Shown here one piece after another: positions 8,745 through 16,442 of a DNA stretch of 33,771 bases; position 1 is the first letter of the stretch, and every line of letters begins with the position of its first letter. The notes beneath the pieces are model-generated. The model worked only from the letters and a program-made list of their open reading frames with translations, searched no databases and was not told where the DNA came from. The position numbers were made by a program, and so were the translations under genes. This stretch comes from CANKHJ01 sp035556495 (GTDB lineage: Bacteria; Pseudomonadota; Alphaproteobacteria; Rhizobiales; Xanthobacteraceae): NCBI GenBank assembly GCA_035556495.1, contig DATMEW010000090.1, forward strand, positions 1 to 33,771. The letters run 5' to 3'.

Positions 8745-9200
8745 ATGGATGGATTGAAGTTCATCGCGCTCGACGCGGAGGATCTCGCAGTCGTCTCTGC
8801 CCATGTGCAGGACGCGGAAGTCATCGTCCGGGATGTGATCTGGCGTCCGCAGGAGCACCGGCTCATCATGGCGCTGGCGCGGTTCGACTGGCTCGCCGCC
8901 GCAACGGAGCCGCCGCAACTGCGGCGCTGCCGCAGCGCGCTCCGGTTCGAGCGGGTCGTTTCCCTGAAAGGCCGCAACATCGATCCGGCCGCCAGGGACC
9001 TGCAGCTCAATCTCCTTGCCGTGGAATTCCACGAGACGGATGCGCCGGGCGGGATCGTCACCCTGCTGTTCGAGGACGACGTGACGTTGCGGCTGGAGGT
9101 GGAGTGTCTGGAGGCCGAGCTGGCGGATCTCGGCGAGGCCTGGACCGTGAATGCCCGCCCCGACCATCCGGAAATTCAGGACGATCTCGCGGCTCCCTGA
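8745..9200 (+). CDS. DUF2948 family protein
   Basis: Conserved alphaproteobacterial protein of unknown function, 151 aa, with no signal peptide or membrane segment. Recognisable from MDGLKFIALDAEDLAVVSAH at the start and the RFDWL and LLAVEFHE stretches. The start is ATG 8745; the 56 codons open before it are low-complexity and not family-like. It sits directly before hisD (85 bases), which is its usual place in Hyphomicrobiales, where I recall murA normally preceding it. Here murA is absent and a minus-strand SDR gene lies upstream. The family assignment rests on this context and on the remembered motif pattern; no biochemical role is known to me. Confidence 0.8.
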   Translation: MDGLKFIALDAEDLAVVSAHVQDAEVIVRDVIWRPQEHRLIMALARFDWLAAATEPPQLRRCRSALRFERVVSLKGRNIDPAARDLQLNLLAVEFHETDAPGGIVTLLFEDDVTLRLEVECLEAELADLGEAWTVNARPDHPEIQDDLAAP

Positions 9201-9285
9201 GCCGCGCCCCGCTGGCCTCCAGCGGCCAGGGTTGACGGGTCCGCTCCACCGGGCCATTCACCGCCCGAACAGTGCCGGACCTTCC

Positions 9286-10575
9286 ATGCCGATCCGCCTC
9301 GACAGCCGCTCGCCCGATTTCGCAACGCGCTTCCGCGCCTTTCTCGCGACCAAGCGGGAAAGCGCGGCGGACGTGGAAACCACCGTCCGCGACATCGTCG
9401 CGCAGGTCGCCGCCCATGGCGACGAGGCGCTCGTCGCCTTCACCAACCGGTTCGACCGGGTCAACCTGACAGCCGGGCAACTGCGCGTCGCCGCCGCCGA
9501 GATCGACGCCGCCGAAGCCGCCTGCGACCCCCAGGCCATCGCCGCCCTGAAGCTCGCGCGGGACCGCATCGAGGTTTTCCATCGCCGGCAGATGCCGAAG
9601 GACGACCGCTTCACCGACGCCCTCGGGGTCGAACTCGGCCACCGCTGGACCGCCATCGAGGCGGTCGGGCTCTATGTGCCCGGCGGCACCGCCGCCTATC
9701 CCTCCTCCGTCCTGATGAACGCCGTGCCCGCCAAGGTCGCCGGCTGCCCCCGCCTCGTCATGGTGGTGCCGGCTCCGGACGGGGTGCTGAATCCGCTGGT
9801 GCTGGCCGCCGCGAAACTCGCGGGCGTGGATGAAGTCTACCGGGTCGGCGGGGCGCAGGCGGTGGCGGCGCTCGCCCATGGCACCGACACCATCGCGCCG
9901 GTCGCCAAGATCGTCGGGCCGGGCAACGCCTATGTGGCCGCCGCCAAGCGGCTGGTCTTCGGCAAGGTCGGCATCGACATGATCGCCGGGCCGTCCGAAG
10001 TGCTGATCCTGTCCGACCGGGACGGGAATCCCGACTGGATCGCGGCCGACCTGCTGGCCCAGGCCGAACACGACACCGCGGCCCAGTCCATCCTCATCAC
10101 CGACGATGCGGCGCTGGCCGCCGAGGTCGAAAAGGCCGTGGCGTCCCAGCTCGCCACCCTGCCCCGCGCAGAAGTGGCCGGCGCGTCGTGGCGGGATTTC
10201 GGCGCGATTATTCTTGTCGAATCCCTCGATGCCGCCATTCCGCTGGTGGACGCCATCGCCCCCGAGCATCTCGAAATCGCATCGGGCGACGAGGAGCGCC
10301 TCGCCGGCGCGATCCGCAATGCCGGAGCGATCTTCCTCGGGCCCCACACGCCGGAGGCCATCGGCGACTATGTCGGCGGCTCCAACCACGTGCTGCCCAC
10401 GGCCCGCTCGGCGCGCTTTTCCTCCGGCCTCGGCGTGCTGGATTTCATGAAACGCACCTCGATCCTGAAATGCGGCCCCGACCAGCTCCGCGCCCTCGGC
10501 CCGGCCGCCGTGACGCTGGGCGAGGCGGAGGGCTTGCAGGCCCATGCCCGCTCCGTCGCGATGCGGATGAACTGA
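9286..10575 (+). CDS. hisD: Histidinol dehydrogenase
   Basis: Zinc enzyme that carries out the last two steps of histidine synthesis, L-histidinol to histidinal to L-histidine with two NAD. The 429-aa length is standard. Catalytic and zinc residues are visible: Gln and His in LLAQAEHDTAAQS (about residues 258 and 261), the Glu-His pair in IAPEHLEI (about 327-328), the Asp in GDYVGGSNHVLPT and the final His in LQAHARSVAMR. The dinucleotide-site wording VGLYVPGGTAAYPS is also typical. The start is ATG 9286 (MPIRLDSRS); the longer open frame from 9151 overlaps the DUF2948 gene and adds nothing family-like. The rest of the his pathway is not in this window. Confidence 0.96.
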   Translation: MPIRLDSRSPDFATRFRAFLATKRESAADVETTVRDIVAQVAAHGDEALVAFTNRFDRVNLTAGQLRVAAAEIDAAEAACDPQAIAALKLARDRIEVFHRRQMPKDDRFTDALGVELGHRWTAIEAVGLYVPGGTAAYPSSVLMNAVPAKVAGCPRLVMVVPAPDGVLNPLVLAAAKLAGVDEVYRVGGAQAVAALAHGTDTIAPVAKIVGPGNAYVAAAKRLVFGKVGIDMIAGPSEVLILSDRDGNPDWIAADLLAQAEHDTAAQSILITDDAALAAEVEKAVASQLATLPRAEVAGASWRDFGAIILVESLDAAIPLVDAIAPEHLEIASGDEERLAGAIRNAGAIFLGPHTPEAIGDYVGGSNHVLPTARSARFSSGLGVLDFMKRTSILKCGPDQLRALGPAAVTLGEAEGLQAHARSVAMRMN

Positions 10576-10667
10576 ACGGGCCGCCGAACGAACCATCGGG
10601 CGGCCCGGCGGCCGCGGATATGGCATAAGACCGGCTGTGTCCGCGCCACGCCGGAACGAGCACCGCC

Positions 10668-11162
10668 ATGTCACCTCAACGCCGAACGGATTCCAGCGGA
10701 CAGCGCCTGATCGACGTGGTCCTCGACGACGCCTCGATCGGGCGGACCAATCCGGACGTCGAACACGAGCGCACGGTGGCGATTCACGACCTGCTGGAGG
10801 ACAACGCTTTCGCGCCGGCGAGCGAGCTGCCGGGTCCCTATCGCCTGCATCTGAGCATTTCCGGGGCCCGGCTGATTTTCGACATCCGCACGGCCGACGA
10901 TGCGCCGGTCATCGCTCACCATCTGTCGCTGGCGCCCCTGCGGCGGGTGGTGCGGGATTATTATCTCGTCTGCGACAGCTATTACGAGGCGATCCGCCGC
11001 AGCACCGCCGAGCGGATCGAAGCGCTCGACATGGGCCGCCGCGGCCTGCACGACGAAGGCTCCCGGCTTCTGATGGAGCGGCTCAAGGCCAAGGTGACGA
11101 TGGATTTCGTCACCGCCCGCCGCCTGTTCACGCTGGTCTGCGTGCTGCACTGGAAGGGCTGA
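10668..11162 (+). CDS. UPF0262 family protein
   Basis: Conserved alphaproteobacterial protein of unknown function, 164 aa, soluble, with no signal peptide. It matches the UPF0262 pattern: an N-terminal LIDVVLDDASIGR, a middle HLSISGARLIFDIR, then PLRRVVRDYYLVCDSYYEAI and a C-terminal RRLFTLVCVLHW. The gene follows hisD by 92 bases and is followed after 5 bases by the phosphatase, so those two are almost certainly translated from one message. This hisD-UPF0262-phosphatase order is the standard one in Hyphomicrobiales, which supports the call. Function not known. Confidence 0.88.
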   Translation: MSPQRRTDSSGQRLIDVVLDDASIGRTNPDVEHERTVAIHDLLEDNAFAPASELPGPYRLHLSISGARLIFDIRTADDAPVIAHHLSLAPLRRVVRDYYLVCDSYYEAIRRSTAERIEALDMGRRGLHDEGSRLLMERLKAKVTMDFVTARRLFTLVCVLHWKG

Positions 11163-11167
11163 CGGCC

Positions 11168-11617
11168 ATGACGCGGCCCCCCACCCCCCGGCCCCAGGCC
11201 GTGCTGTTCGCCTGCGGCTTCAATTCGGTGCGCTCGCCCATGGCGGCCGCGCTGTTGCGGGCGCAGCACCCCGGCGACATCTATGCCCGCTCCGCCGGCG
11301 TCCGCAAACAGGACCTCGACAGCTTCGCGACGGCCGCCATGGCCGAAGCCGGCATCGACATTTCCGGCCATGTTCCCGTAACGTTTCAGGAGCTCGACGA
11401 CTGGGAGGGGCTGAATTTCGACCTGATCGTGACTCTGTCTCCCGAAGCTCATCACCGCGCGCTGGACCTGACGCGGACCGATGCAGCGGAAGTGGAATAC
11501 TGGCCGACGCCCGACCCCACGGCAGCGGAAGGCACCCGCGACCAGCGACTGGCAGCCTATCGCGAGGTCCGGGACTATCTCGCCCAGCGCATTCGGGAGC
11601 GCTTCGGAACGCCATAG
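11168..11617 (+). CDS. Low-molecular-weight protein tyrosine phosphatase family
   Basis: A 149-residue cytoplasmic protein of the LMW-PTP/arsenate reductase-like fold. The phosphate-binding loop CX5RS is intact: C16-G-F-N-S-V-R22-S23. The C-terminal DP motif with the general-acid Asp is seen in WPTPDPTAAEGT. The start is ATG 11168, five bases after the UPF0262 stop; the longer open frame starting at 10637 runs out of frame across UPF0262 and is not coding. Position in the hisD-UPF0262-PTP string is conserved in the order. It could act as a protein phosphatase or, less likely, an arsenate reductase; no ars gene is nearby. Confidence 0.87.
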   Translation: MTRPPTPRPQAVLFACGFNSVRSPMAAALLRAQHPGDIYARSAGVRKQDLDSFATAAMAEAGIDISGHVPVTFQELDDWEGLNFDLIVTLSPEAHHRALDLTRTDAAEVEYWPTPDPTAAEGTRDQRLAAYREVRDYLAQRIRERFGTP

Positions 11618-11791
11618 CGCCCTTCCCAGGTGATGGATTCAAAGCCAGACGACTCTCAGTTGTTGTTCCAGCGTGGTTTTTTCGCGCGAAAACACGAGAG
11701 GTGGGCGGTTGTCCCCGCAATCGCCTTCCGATACGGTCCGCCCGTTTTCAGCGGCCCACCCTGCCGCGCCAGACAGGTCAGACCAGGCTCC
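11618..11791 (+). promoter_or_regulatory. Intergenic region before maf, with a perfect palindrome
   Basis: The 174 bases between the phosphatase and maf contain no gene. In relatives, as I remember the order, infA (translation initiation factor IF-1) occupies this place; no reading frame of about 72 codons resembling IF-1 is present here. A perfect 14-base palindrome TTTTCGCGCGAAAA lies at 11679-11692, with GTG and CAC flanks that extend the dyad imperfectly. It may be an operator or part of a terminator for the upstream genes. Confidence 0.4.
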
Positions 11792-12421
11792 ATGATCGGC
11801 CGCCCGAAACTCGTGCTCGCTTCGGCCTCGCCACGTCGGCTGAGCCTCATCAGCCAGATCGGCATCGAGCCGGACGCGCTGCGCGCGACCGATCTCGACG
11901 AGACGCCGAAGCGCGGCGAACTGCCCCGCGCCTGCGCGAACCGTCTCGCCCAGGCCAAGGCGGAAGCCGCGCTCGCCTCCATCCGCGCCGATGAGGAATT
12001 GCAGGGCGCCTATATCATTGCCGCAGACACCGTGGTCGCGGTCGGACGCCGCATCCTGCCCAAGGCGGAACTGCTGGACGAGGCCGCGCAATGCCTGCGG
12101 CTGCTCTCCGGCCGCAACCACCGGGTCTATACGGCCGTCTGCATGGTGACGCCGAAAGAGTCGTTCAGACAGCGCCTCGTGGAAACGCGGGTGCGCTTCA
12201 AGCGCCTGTCCGAGCGTGACATGGAAGCCTATCTCGCGTCCGGCGAATGGCGCGGCAAGGCCGGCGGATATGCGGCGCAAGGCATCGCCGGCGGCTTCAT
12301 CGTCAAGATGGTCGGCTCCTATTCGAACGTGGTCGGCCTGCCGCTTTATGAGACCATGTCGCTGCTGGCCGGCGAGGGATTTCCCGTGCATCTCGGCTGG
12401 CTGAACGTGAGCACCGTCTAG
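11792..12421 (+). CDS. maf: Maf family nucleotide pyrophosphatase
   Basis: House-cleaning pyrophosphatase that hydrolyses non-canonical or modified NTPs, in the Maf/YhdE/YceF family. Family motifs: LASASPRRLSL near the N-terminus (nucleotide-binding loop), AADTVVAVG with the catalytic Asp, and the lysine-containing stretch SGEWRGKAGGYAAQGIAG. At 209 aa it is of usual size. I chose ATG 11792 (MIGRPKLVLAS); an open frame reaches back to 11630, but its 54 extra residues are not family-like and cover the palindrome region. The ribosome site is weak. It is followed after 38 bases by yacG, the usual pairing in this order. Confidence 0.92.
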   Translation: MIGRPKLVLASASPRRLSLISQIGIEPDALRATDLDETPKRGELPRACANRLAQAKAEAALASIRADEELQGAYIIAADTVVAVGRRILPKAELLDEAAQCLRLLSGRNHRVYTAVCMVTPKESFRQRLVETRVRFKRLSERDMEAYLASGEWRGKAGGYAAQGIAGGFIVKMVGSYSNVVGLPLYETMSLLAGEGFPVHLGWLNVSTV

Positions 12422-12459
12422 AATACAGCAGCCTCTCTCATCCGCCTGCAAGGCATCGC

Positions 12460-12693
12460 ATGACAGAGTTCATCGCCATGACAGAGCCGATCGACACCCA
12501 GCCCGGCAAGCCCTGCCCCATCTGCGCGCGGCCATCCACCCAGGCGATGCGGCCGTTCTGCTCGAAACGCTGCGCGGATATCGACCTGAACAGGTGGCTG
12601 AAGGGAATCTACGTGCTGCCATCCGAGGAGACGCCGGAAGACGAGATGCCCGATATGCCGCCTCCCTCGCGCAACGAAACGCCCGAGGACTAA
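12460..12693 (+). CDS. yacG: DNA gyrase inhibitor YacG, zinc protein
   Basis: Small zinc-finger protein of 77 aa; in E. coli YacG binds GyrB and inhibits gyrase. Four zinc-binding cysteines are present: C19 and C22 in CPIC, then C34 and C38 in FCSKRC, followed by the family word DLNRWLKGIY. The C-terminal tail is acidic (EETPEDEMPD), as in homologs. Two starts are possible, ATG 12460 (with AAGG upstream) and ATG 12478; I kept the first. I recall tRNA-Phe often following yacG in related genomes; here a dispersed palindrome follows instead. Confidence 0.92.
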   Translation: MTEFIAMTEPIDTQPGKPCPICARPSTQAMRPFCSKRCADIDLNRWLKGIYVLPSEETPEDEMPDMPPPSRNETPED

Positions 12694-12694
12694 A

Positions 12695-12765
12695 GCATGA
12701 TCCCGAAAAGTGGACACCGATTTTCGGATCAGATCATGCTCAGGCAAAAAGCATGATCCTGAGAA
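12695..12765. repeat. Dispersed intergenic palindromic repeat (GCATGATC type)
   Basis: It lies between the convergent yacG and prpB genes. The outer arms GCATGATC (12695-12702) and GATCATGC (12732-12739) and the inner arms CCGAAAA (12703-12709) and TTTTCGG (12721-12727) form a long imperfect hairpin. A second GCATGATC at 12751-12758 makes another inverted pair with 12732-12739. The spacer word AGTGGACACCGA is, on the other strand, close to the CGGTATCCACTT of the element at 1683-1738. I know this element type as abundant in Hyphomicrobiales genomes. It may serve as a two-way terminator here. Confidence 0.85.
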
Positions 12766-12771
12766 TGCCTG

Positions 12772-13686
12772 TTAATCCACTGCCTTCGGCACCAGGGACT
12801 GCACGATGGAAGCGTCCAGCACCTCGAAATCGTTGAGCCCGATCAGCGCATAGAGTTCGGCGCGGGTCTGCATATCGTCCAGCATCGCCTTCGTGCCGCC
12901 GTCCCGCCGGATCGCCGCATAGAGCTTTTCCTGCGCCTTGTTGGCGACGCGCAGGGACGACACCGGCCAGATCACCATGCGATAGCCCATCGCCTCGAAC
13001 TCGCCGGCTGTGAAGAACGGCGTGCGGCCGAACTCGGTCATGTTGGCGAGCAGCGGCACGCCGGGCATCCGCGCCGCGAATTCCCGGAACATCTCGGCAG
13101 TGGTCAGCGCCTCGGGAAAAATCGCGTCCGCCCCGGCTTCGATGAACAGCTTAGCCCGCGCCACCGCGCCGTCCAGTCCCTCGCTGGCGGCGGCGTCGGT
13201 GCGGGCGATGACATAGAGATGCCGCCGCGCCCGCGCGGCCGCGGCGACCTTCGCCGCCATGTCATGGGCGTCCGCCAGCTTCTTGTCGTTGAGATGGCCG
13301 CATTTCTTCGGCAGAAGCTGGTCCTCGATATGGACCGCGCCCGCGCCCGCATCCTCGAAGGTGCGGACCATATGCATGACGTTGAGCGCCTCGCCGTAAC
13401 CAGTGTCGCCATCCACCAGCAGCGGCAGGCCGCTCGCCCGCGCGATCTGGCGGATGAAGAAGGCGACCTCGTCGACAGTGATGATGCCGAGATCGGGCAG
13501 GCCCATCGAAGCGGTCATCGCCGCGCCGGAGAGATACAGCGCCTCGAAGCCGGCCGCCTTCGCCTGAAGCGCGGCCATGCCGTTCTGCGCGCCCGGCATC
13601 TGAAGGATGCCGCCACGCTCGATCAGGGCGCGGAAACGTGCGCCCGCCGGTTCTGTCGGACAATCGGATGCGACGAGATAAGGCAT
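12772..13686 (-). CDS. prpB: Methylisocitrate lyase (PrpB)
   Basis: Last enzyme of the 2-methylcitrate cycle, cleaving 2-methylisocitrate to pyruvate and succinate; Mg-dependent, isocitrate lyase/PEP mutase superfamily. The 304-aa protein has the family signature KKCGH (about residues 127-131) with the catalytic Cys, the Mg-binding region LLVDGDTGYGEA, VHIEDQ just before the signature, and ANMTEFGRTP late in the barrel. It is the third of three prp genes on the minus strand, 31 bases after prpC, and converges on yacG. The closest alternative is a related carboxy-PEP mutase-like lyase; the prpDC context makes PrpB much more likely. Confidence 0.93.
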   Translation of the reverse strand: MPYLVASDCPTEPAGARFRALIERGGILQMPGAQNGMAALQAKAAGFEALYLSGAAMTASMGLPDLGIITVDEVAFFIRQIARASGLPLLVDGDTGYGEALNVMHMVRTFEDAGAGAVHIEDQLLPKKCGHLNDKKLADAHDMAAKVAAAARARRHLYVIARTDAAASEGLDGAVARAKLFIEAGADAIFPEALTTAEMFREFAARMPGVPLLANMTEFGRTPFFTAGEFEAMGYRMVIWPVSSLRVANKAQEKLYAAIRRDGGTKAMLDDMQTRAELYALIGLNDFEVLDASIVQSLVPKAVD

Positions 13687-13717
13687 TGCTGGTCCTTTTC
13701 AGCCCGCGCGTCGCGGA

Positions 13718-14878
13718 TCACGCGCCGCGCTGTTCGATCGGAACGAAGGCGAGATTTTCCGGGCCGATATAATTCGCGGTCGGCCGGATGATCTTGTTGT
13801 CTTGGCGCTGCTCGATGACATGCGCGCTCCAGCCCGATGTACGGGCGATGACGAACAGCGGCGTGAACATGGCCGTGGGCACGCCCATGACATGATAGGA
13901 GACGGCGCTGAACCAGTCGAGATTGGCGAACATCTTCTTGGTGTCGGCCATCATCGCCTCGATACGGTCCGCGATCTCGAACATCTTCATCGCGCCGGCC
14001 TCGGCGGACAGGTTCCGCGCCACCTCCTTGATGATGCGGTTGCGCGGGTCCGCCACGGTATAGACCGGATGGCCGAAGCCGATCACGACTTCCTTCGCCT
14101 CGACGCGGCGGCGGATGTCGGCTTCCGCCTCGTCCGGATCGGCATAACGCTTCTGAATCTCGAAGGCGACCTCGTTGGCGCCGCCATGCTTCGGCCCGCG
14201 CAACGCGCCGATCGCGCCGGTGATGGCCGAATGAATATCCGCACCCGTGCCGGCGATGCAGCGCGCCGTGAAGGTCGAGGCGTTGAACTCATGCTCGGCA
14301 TAGAGATTGAGCGAGGTGTGCATCGCGCGGACATGCGACGCGCTCGGCGCAGCACCATGCAGCAGATGCAGGAAATGGCCGCCGATGCTGTCGTCGTCGG
14401 TCTCGACCTCGATGCGCCGGCCGTTGTGGGAGAAGTGATACCAGTAGAGCAGCATGGAGCCGAGCGAGGCCATGAGCTGGTCGGCGATGTCCCGCGCGCC
14501 GGGATGGTTGTGGTCCGGCGCCTCGGGCAACACGCAGCCGAGCGCGGAGACGCCCGAGCGCATCACATCCATGGGATGCGCGGCTGCCGGCAGCGCCTCC
14601 AGCGTGGCGCGGACGGCGGAGGGCAACCCCCGCAGCCGCTTCAGCTTGGTCTTGTAGGCCGCAAGCTCCGCCATCGTCGGCAGCGTGCCATGGACCAGCA
14701 GATGCGCGATCTCCTCGAAGGCGCAGGTCTCCGCGATATCGAGAATGTCATAGCCGCGATAATGCAGGTCGTTGCCGGTGCGCCCCACGGTGCAGAGCGC
14801 AGTGTTACCGGCAACGATGCCCGAGAGGGCGACGGACTTCTTCGGCTTCGGTGCCGTCTGACTGGCCTGTTCTGTCAT
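13718..14878 (-). CDS. prpC: 2-methylcitrate synthase (PrpC)
   Basis: Condenses propionyl-CoA with oxaloacetate to 2-methylcitrate. The 386-aa protein has the citrate synthase catalytic residues: His in GPKHGGANE (about residue 227), His in GFGHPVY (about 269) and Asp in NLDWFSAVSYHVMG (about 318). The short N-terminus starting SGIVAGNTALCTVG and the overall length fit PrpC and not the about 430-residue hexameric GltA. The start is ATG 14878, with GAGAGGAG just upstream; longer frames opposite it are not coding. It lies 26 bases after prpD and 31 bases before prpB, so one transcript is expected. Confidence 0.94.
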   Translation of the reverse strand: MTEQASQTAPKPKKSVALSGIVAGNTALCTVGRTGNDLHYRGYDILDIAETCAFEEIAHLLVHGTLPTMAELAAYKTKLKRLRGLPSAVRATLEALPAAAHPMDVMRSGVSALGCVLPEAPDHNHPGARDIADQLMASLGSMLLYWYHFSHNGRRIEVETDDDSIGGHFLHLLHGAAPSASHVRAMHTSLNLYAEHEFNASTFTARCIAGTGADIHSAITGAIGALRGPKHGGANEVAFEIQKRYADPDEAEADIRRRVEAKEVVIGFGHPVYTVADPRNRIIKEVARNLSAEAGAMKMFEIADRIEAMMADTKKMFANLDWFSAVSYHVMGVPTAMFTPLFVIARTSGWSAHVIEQRQDNKIIRPTANYIGPENLAFVPIEQRGA

Positions 14879-14904
14879 CGATGGCTCCTCTCGCTTCGCG
14901 GCGT

Positions 14905-16431
14905 TTAGCGACCGGCCTTGCCGGCCCAGTCGAAGATGCCGGTCGCCCCGGCGGGACCCAGCTTCGCCGCATCGACCGTGAAGGTCAGCCCGACGATCTC
15001 CTCGGCCGTGAGCTGCGGCAGGCGGTCGATCAAGGCAAGAAAGCGGTCCTGCTCGGCGGTCGCGACGATGCCGTCGGCCAGCGTCCGGAACTTGGCGACA
15101 TACTGGGCGCGGCGGAACGGACGCGCGCCGAGCGGATGGGCATCCGCCACCGCCAGTTCGTCCTCGATCACCGTGCCGTCGTTCAGCGTGATGACCACGC
15201 GGCCGCCGAAGGCGATCTCCTTCGGGTCGCGGCTGTGATAGCGCCGCGTCCATTCCGGGTCCTCAACGGTGGAGACCTTGTGCCAAAGCGCCACGGTCTC
15301 CGGGCGGTTCGCCCGCTCCGGCGCATAGGAGCGCTCGTGGTGCCAGCCACCATCCTCCAGCGCGACGGCGAAGATATACATGATGGAATGGTCCAGCGTT
15401 TCGCGGCTGGCCTGGGGGTCCATCTTCTGCGGATCGTTCGCGCCGGTGCCGATCACATAATGGGTGTGATGGCTGGTGTGGATGACGATGCTTTTCACCT
15501 TGGACAGGTCGCCGACCTTCGGCCCCATCCGCCGCGCAAGATCGATCAGCGCCTGGCTCTGATATTCGGCCGAATGCTCCTTGGTGTAGGTATTGAGAAT
15601 GGCGCGCTTGGCTTCGCCCTTCTCCGGCAGCGGCACCTGATATTCCGCCTTCGGGCCGCTCAGGAGATAGGCGATGAAACCATCCTCGCCCTCCCAGGCC
15701 GGCGACGGCGCGCCCTCGCCGCGCATCACGCGGTCCACGGCTTCCACAGCCATCTTGCCGGCGAAAGCAGGGGCATAGGCCTTCCAGCTCGAAATCTCGC
15801 CCTTGCGGGACTGGCGCGTGGTGGTCGTGACATGCAGCGCCTGCTGCACCGCCTGATAGACCGTCTCGGTCGGCAGGCCGAGCGCGGTGCCGATGCCCGC
15901 CGCGGCGGAGGGGCCGAGATGGGCGATATGGTCGATCTTGTGCTCGTGCAGGCAGATGCCGGTGACGAGGTCGGTCTGGATCTCGTAGCCGGTGGCGAGC
16001 CCGCGCACGAGCGCAGCGCCGTCCAGCCCGCAATGCTGGGCAACGGCAAGGATCGGCGGAATGTTGTCGCCGGGATGGGAATAGTCCGCCGCGAGATACG
16101 TGTCGTGGAAGTCCAGCTCGCGCACCGCGACTCCGTTGGCCCAAGCCGCCCATTCCGGCGAGATGCGGCTCTGCTGGGACAGGCCGAACACGGTCGCCCC
16201 CGGCTTGAACGGATGCGCCATCGCCTGCGCACGGGCGCTCGCCACCGGCCGCCGCGCCACCGAGGCGGCCGCCACGGCCGCATTGTCGATGATGCGGTTG
16301 CCGATCATCTCCACGGTGTCGTCGGGCACCGCCACGGGATCGGTCGCGACTTCGGCGATCTTCCAGGCCAGTTGATCGGCCCGGGCCAGATTTTCGGCGG
16401 ATTTATGGGTGCGAACCGAATGCAGCTTCAC
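14905..16431 (-). CDS. prpD: 2-methylcitrate dehydratase (PrpD)
   Basis: Dehydrates 2-methylcitrate to cis-2-methylaconitate in the propionyl-CoA oxidation cycle; MmgE/PrpD family, iron-sulfur-independent. The 508-residue length matches bacterial PrpD (about 480-510). Seen in order: the N-terminal helical domain start ADQLAWKIAEVA, the active-site wording RELDFHDTYL and ADYSHPGDNIPP, ATGYEIQ, and the C-terminal domain with GGRVVITLNDGT and DAHPLGA. No acnD or prpF gene is in the window, so the PrpD-type route is used, with rehydration probably by a general aconitase. The thioesterase gene ends 11 bases upstream on the same strand. Confidence 0.95.
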   Translation of the reverse strand: MKLHSVRTHKSAENLARADQLAWKIAEVATDPVAVPDDTVEMIGNRIIDNAAVAAASVARRPVASARAQAMAHPFKPGATVFGLSQQSRISPEWAAWANGVAVRELDFHDTYLAADYSHPGDNIPPILAVAQHCGLDGAALVRGLATGYEIQTDLVTGICLHEHKIDHIAHLGPSAAAGIGTALGLPTETVYQAVQQALHVTTTTRQSRKGEISSWKAYAPAFAGKMAVEAVDRVMRGEGAPSPAWEGEDGFIAYLLSGPKAEYQVPLPEKGEAKRAILNTYTKEHSAEYQSQALIDLARRMGPKVGDLSKVKSIVIHTSHHTHYVIGTGANDPQKMDPQASRETLDHSIMYIFAVALEDGGWHHERSYAPERANRPETVALWHKVSTVEDPEWTRRYHSRDPKEIAFGGRVVITLNDGTVIEDELAVADAHPLGARPFRRAQYVAKFRTLADGIVATAEQDRFLALIDRLPQLTAEEIVGLTFTVDAAKLGPAGATGIFDWAGKAGR

Positions 16432-16442
16432 GATGCTTGTCC

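Noticed and set aside
9058..10674. Minus-strand open frame of 538 codons opposite hisD
   Set aside because: Antisense shadow, low-complexity Gly/Arg-rich translation; hisD on the plus strand is certain.
10637..11167. Upstream part of the long frame that contains the phosphatase
   Set aside because: It runs out of frame through UPF0262; the phosphatase begins at ATG 11168, where the family N-terminus starts.
11168..11617. Arsenate reductase reading of the phosphatase gene
   Set aside because: The fold is shared, but no ars genes are near, and its place in the hisD string is that of the conserved phosphatase.
12694..12771. Possible tRNA after yacG
   Set aside because: A tRNA-Phe is often found here in relatives, but the sequence lacks a T-arm GTTCGA-like word and cloverleaf; it is a dispersed palindrome.
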